Made by a program: the position numbers and the translations under genes. From JACCTU01 sp963798985 (lineage in GTDB: Bacteria; Actinomycetota; Thermoleophilia; Gaiellales; Gaiellaceae): a stretch of DNA of 64,000 nt. Positions within the stretch are counted from its first letter, which is position 1. The number at the start of each line of letters is the position of its first letter. Positions 63,568-64,000 of the stretch are shown here, in pieces. The stretch spans positions 620,001 to 684,000 of the forward strand of contig CAWCVL010000007.1 of NCBI GenBank assembly GCA_963798985.1, written 5' to 3'. The notes beneath the pieces are model-generated. The model did not search any database. It had not been told where the DNA came from and saw only the letters and a list, made by a program, of their open reading frames with translations.

Positions 63568-64000
63568 ACCGGCGAGAGCGGAAGAACGTCCTCGAGGGGC
63601 GTGTAGTCGAGGCCGTGTGCCTCGGCGACGGCTTCGTAGGTGATCTTGCCCTCGAGCACGTTCACGCCTCGGGCGAGCGCGCGGTCGCGCGCGATGGCCT
63701 CGCGGAGCCCCTCGTTCGCGATCGCTTCCACGTAGGGCAGCGTCGCGTTCGTGAGCGCCTTCGTGGAGGTGACCGGCACTGCGCCGGGCATGTTCGCGAC
63801 GCAGTAGTGCGTGACGCCGTCGACGGTGTAGACGGGGTCGCTGTGGGTCGTCGGCCGCGACGTCTCGAAGCAGCCGCCCTGGTCGATCGCGACGTCGGCG
63901 ATCACCGCGCCGTCCTTCATGCCCGCCACCATCTCGCGCGTGACGAGCTTCGGCGCCACCGCGCCGGGGATGAGCACCGCGCCGATCACGACGTCCGCCT
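63564..64000 (-). CDS. ald: Alanine dehydrogenase (C-terminal part; extends past window)
   Basis: C-terminal ~145 residues of NAD-dependent L-alanine dehydrogenase. Visible: VIGAVLIPGAVAPKLVTREM, DVAIDQGGCFETSRPTTHSD and MPGAVPVTSTKALTNATLPY, all characteristic. The start lies beyond the right edge. It ends at TAG 63564, tail-to-tail with the small membrane gene. Confidence 0.93.
   Translation of the reverse strand, partial: ADVVIGAVLIPGAVAPKLVTREMVAGMKDGAVIADVAIDQGGCFETSRPTTHSDPVYTVDGVTHYCVANMPGAVPVTSTKALTNATLPYVEAIANEGLREAIARDRALARGVNVLEGKITYEAVAEAHGLDYTPLEDVLPLSPV

Overview
This window is GC-rich, gene-dense chromosomal DNA from an actinobacterium. Gene content and synteny fit the class Thermoleophilia (Gaiellales/Solirubrobacterales-like): a garA-like/ftsR pair, SepF/YggT/DivIVA cell-division genes, ImuB/DnaE2 mutagenesis genes, a MurA with Asp in place of the catalytic Cys, an actinobacterial-type LexA box, and many GTG/TTG starts. 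That placement is inference from gene content. I see no insertion sequence, prophage or CRISPR array. The only RNA gene I can support is one tRNA-Pro(GGG).

Layout. 1-2.5 kb: two RpoD-like sigma factors around a PHP phosphatase (the first is cut by the window edge). 2.6-8.3 kb: a secreted protein, uppP, a structured intergenic region, and a block running rsiG-like, FHA (garA-like), ftsR, apt. 8.3-13.5 kb: a nucleotidyltransferase/phosphomannomutase fusion, pgsA, a HutF-like amidohydrolase and two small envelope or secreted proteins. 13.7-24.8 kb: tRNA-Pro, HU, then a long minus-strand housekeeping series (rpsB-tsf-pyrH-frr-uppS-cdsA-dxr-rseP, an anchored protein, ispG, proS) covering translation, isoprenoid/undecaprenyl and phospholipid precursors. 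25-34.3 kb: a diguanylate cyclase, then a minus-strand series from murA through a degenerate HisB, ridA, cca, pgeF, yggS, sepF, yggT, divIVA, a DUF167 gene, a DksA-type gene and lspA to rluD. 34.3-43.4 kb: small enzymes, a glycosyltransferase and an SOS cassette (imuB-DUF6504-dnaE2) behind two LexA-box-like sites. 43.5-54.7 kb: a PAS-LuxR regulator, a multiply frameshifted Calx-beta/FN3 surface protein, rhomboid protease, GH26-like protein, ppdK with its regulator, and HtrA. 54.8-64 kb: an MprAB-like two-component system, glyS, an esterase, and recO, mutM, pdp, deoB and the 3' part of ald.

Three features run through the window. (1) Many first genes of transcription units have a TANNNT hexamer only 6-12 nt before the start codon, which predicts leaderless mRNAs. 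At four divergent gene pairs one 7-mer, TANNNTA, can serve as the -10 element in both directions. (2) A ~70-bp intergenic element with conserved hairpins and compensatory base changes occurs three times at gene 3' ends. (3) About two dozen frameshifts, several in genes expected to be essential (uppS, glyS, cca), point to residual assembly indels rather than true gene decay. Frameshifted genes are therefore annotated as single genes with the break positions given.
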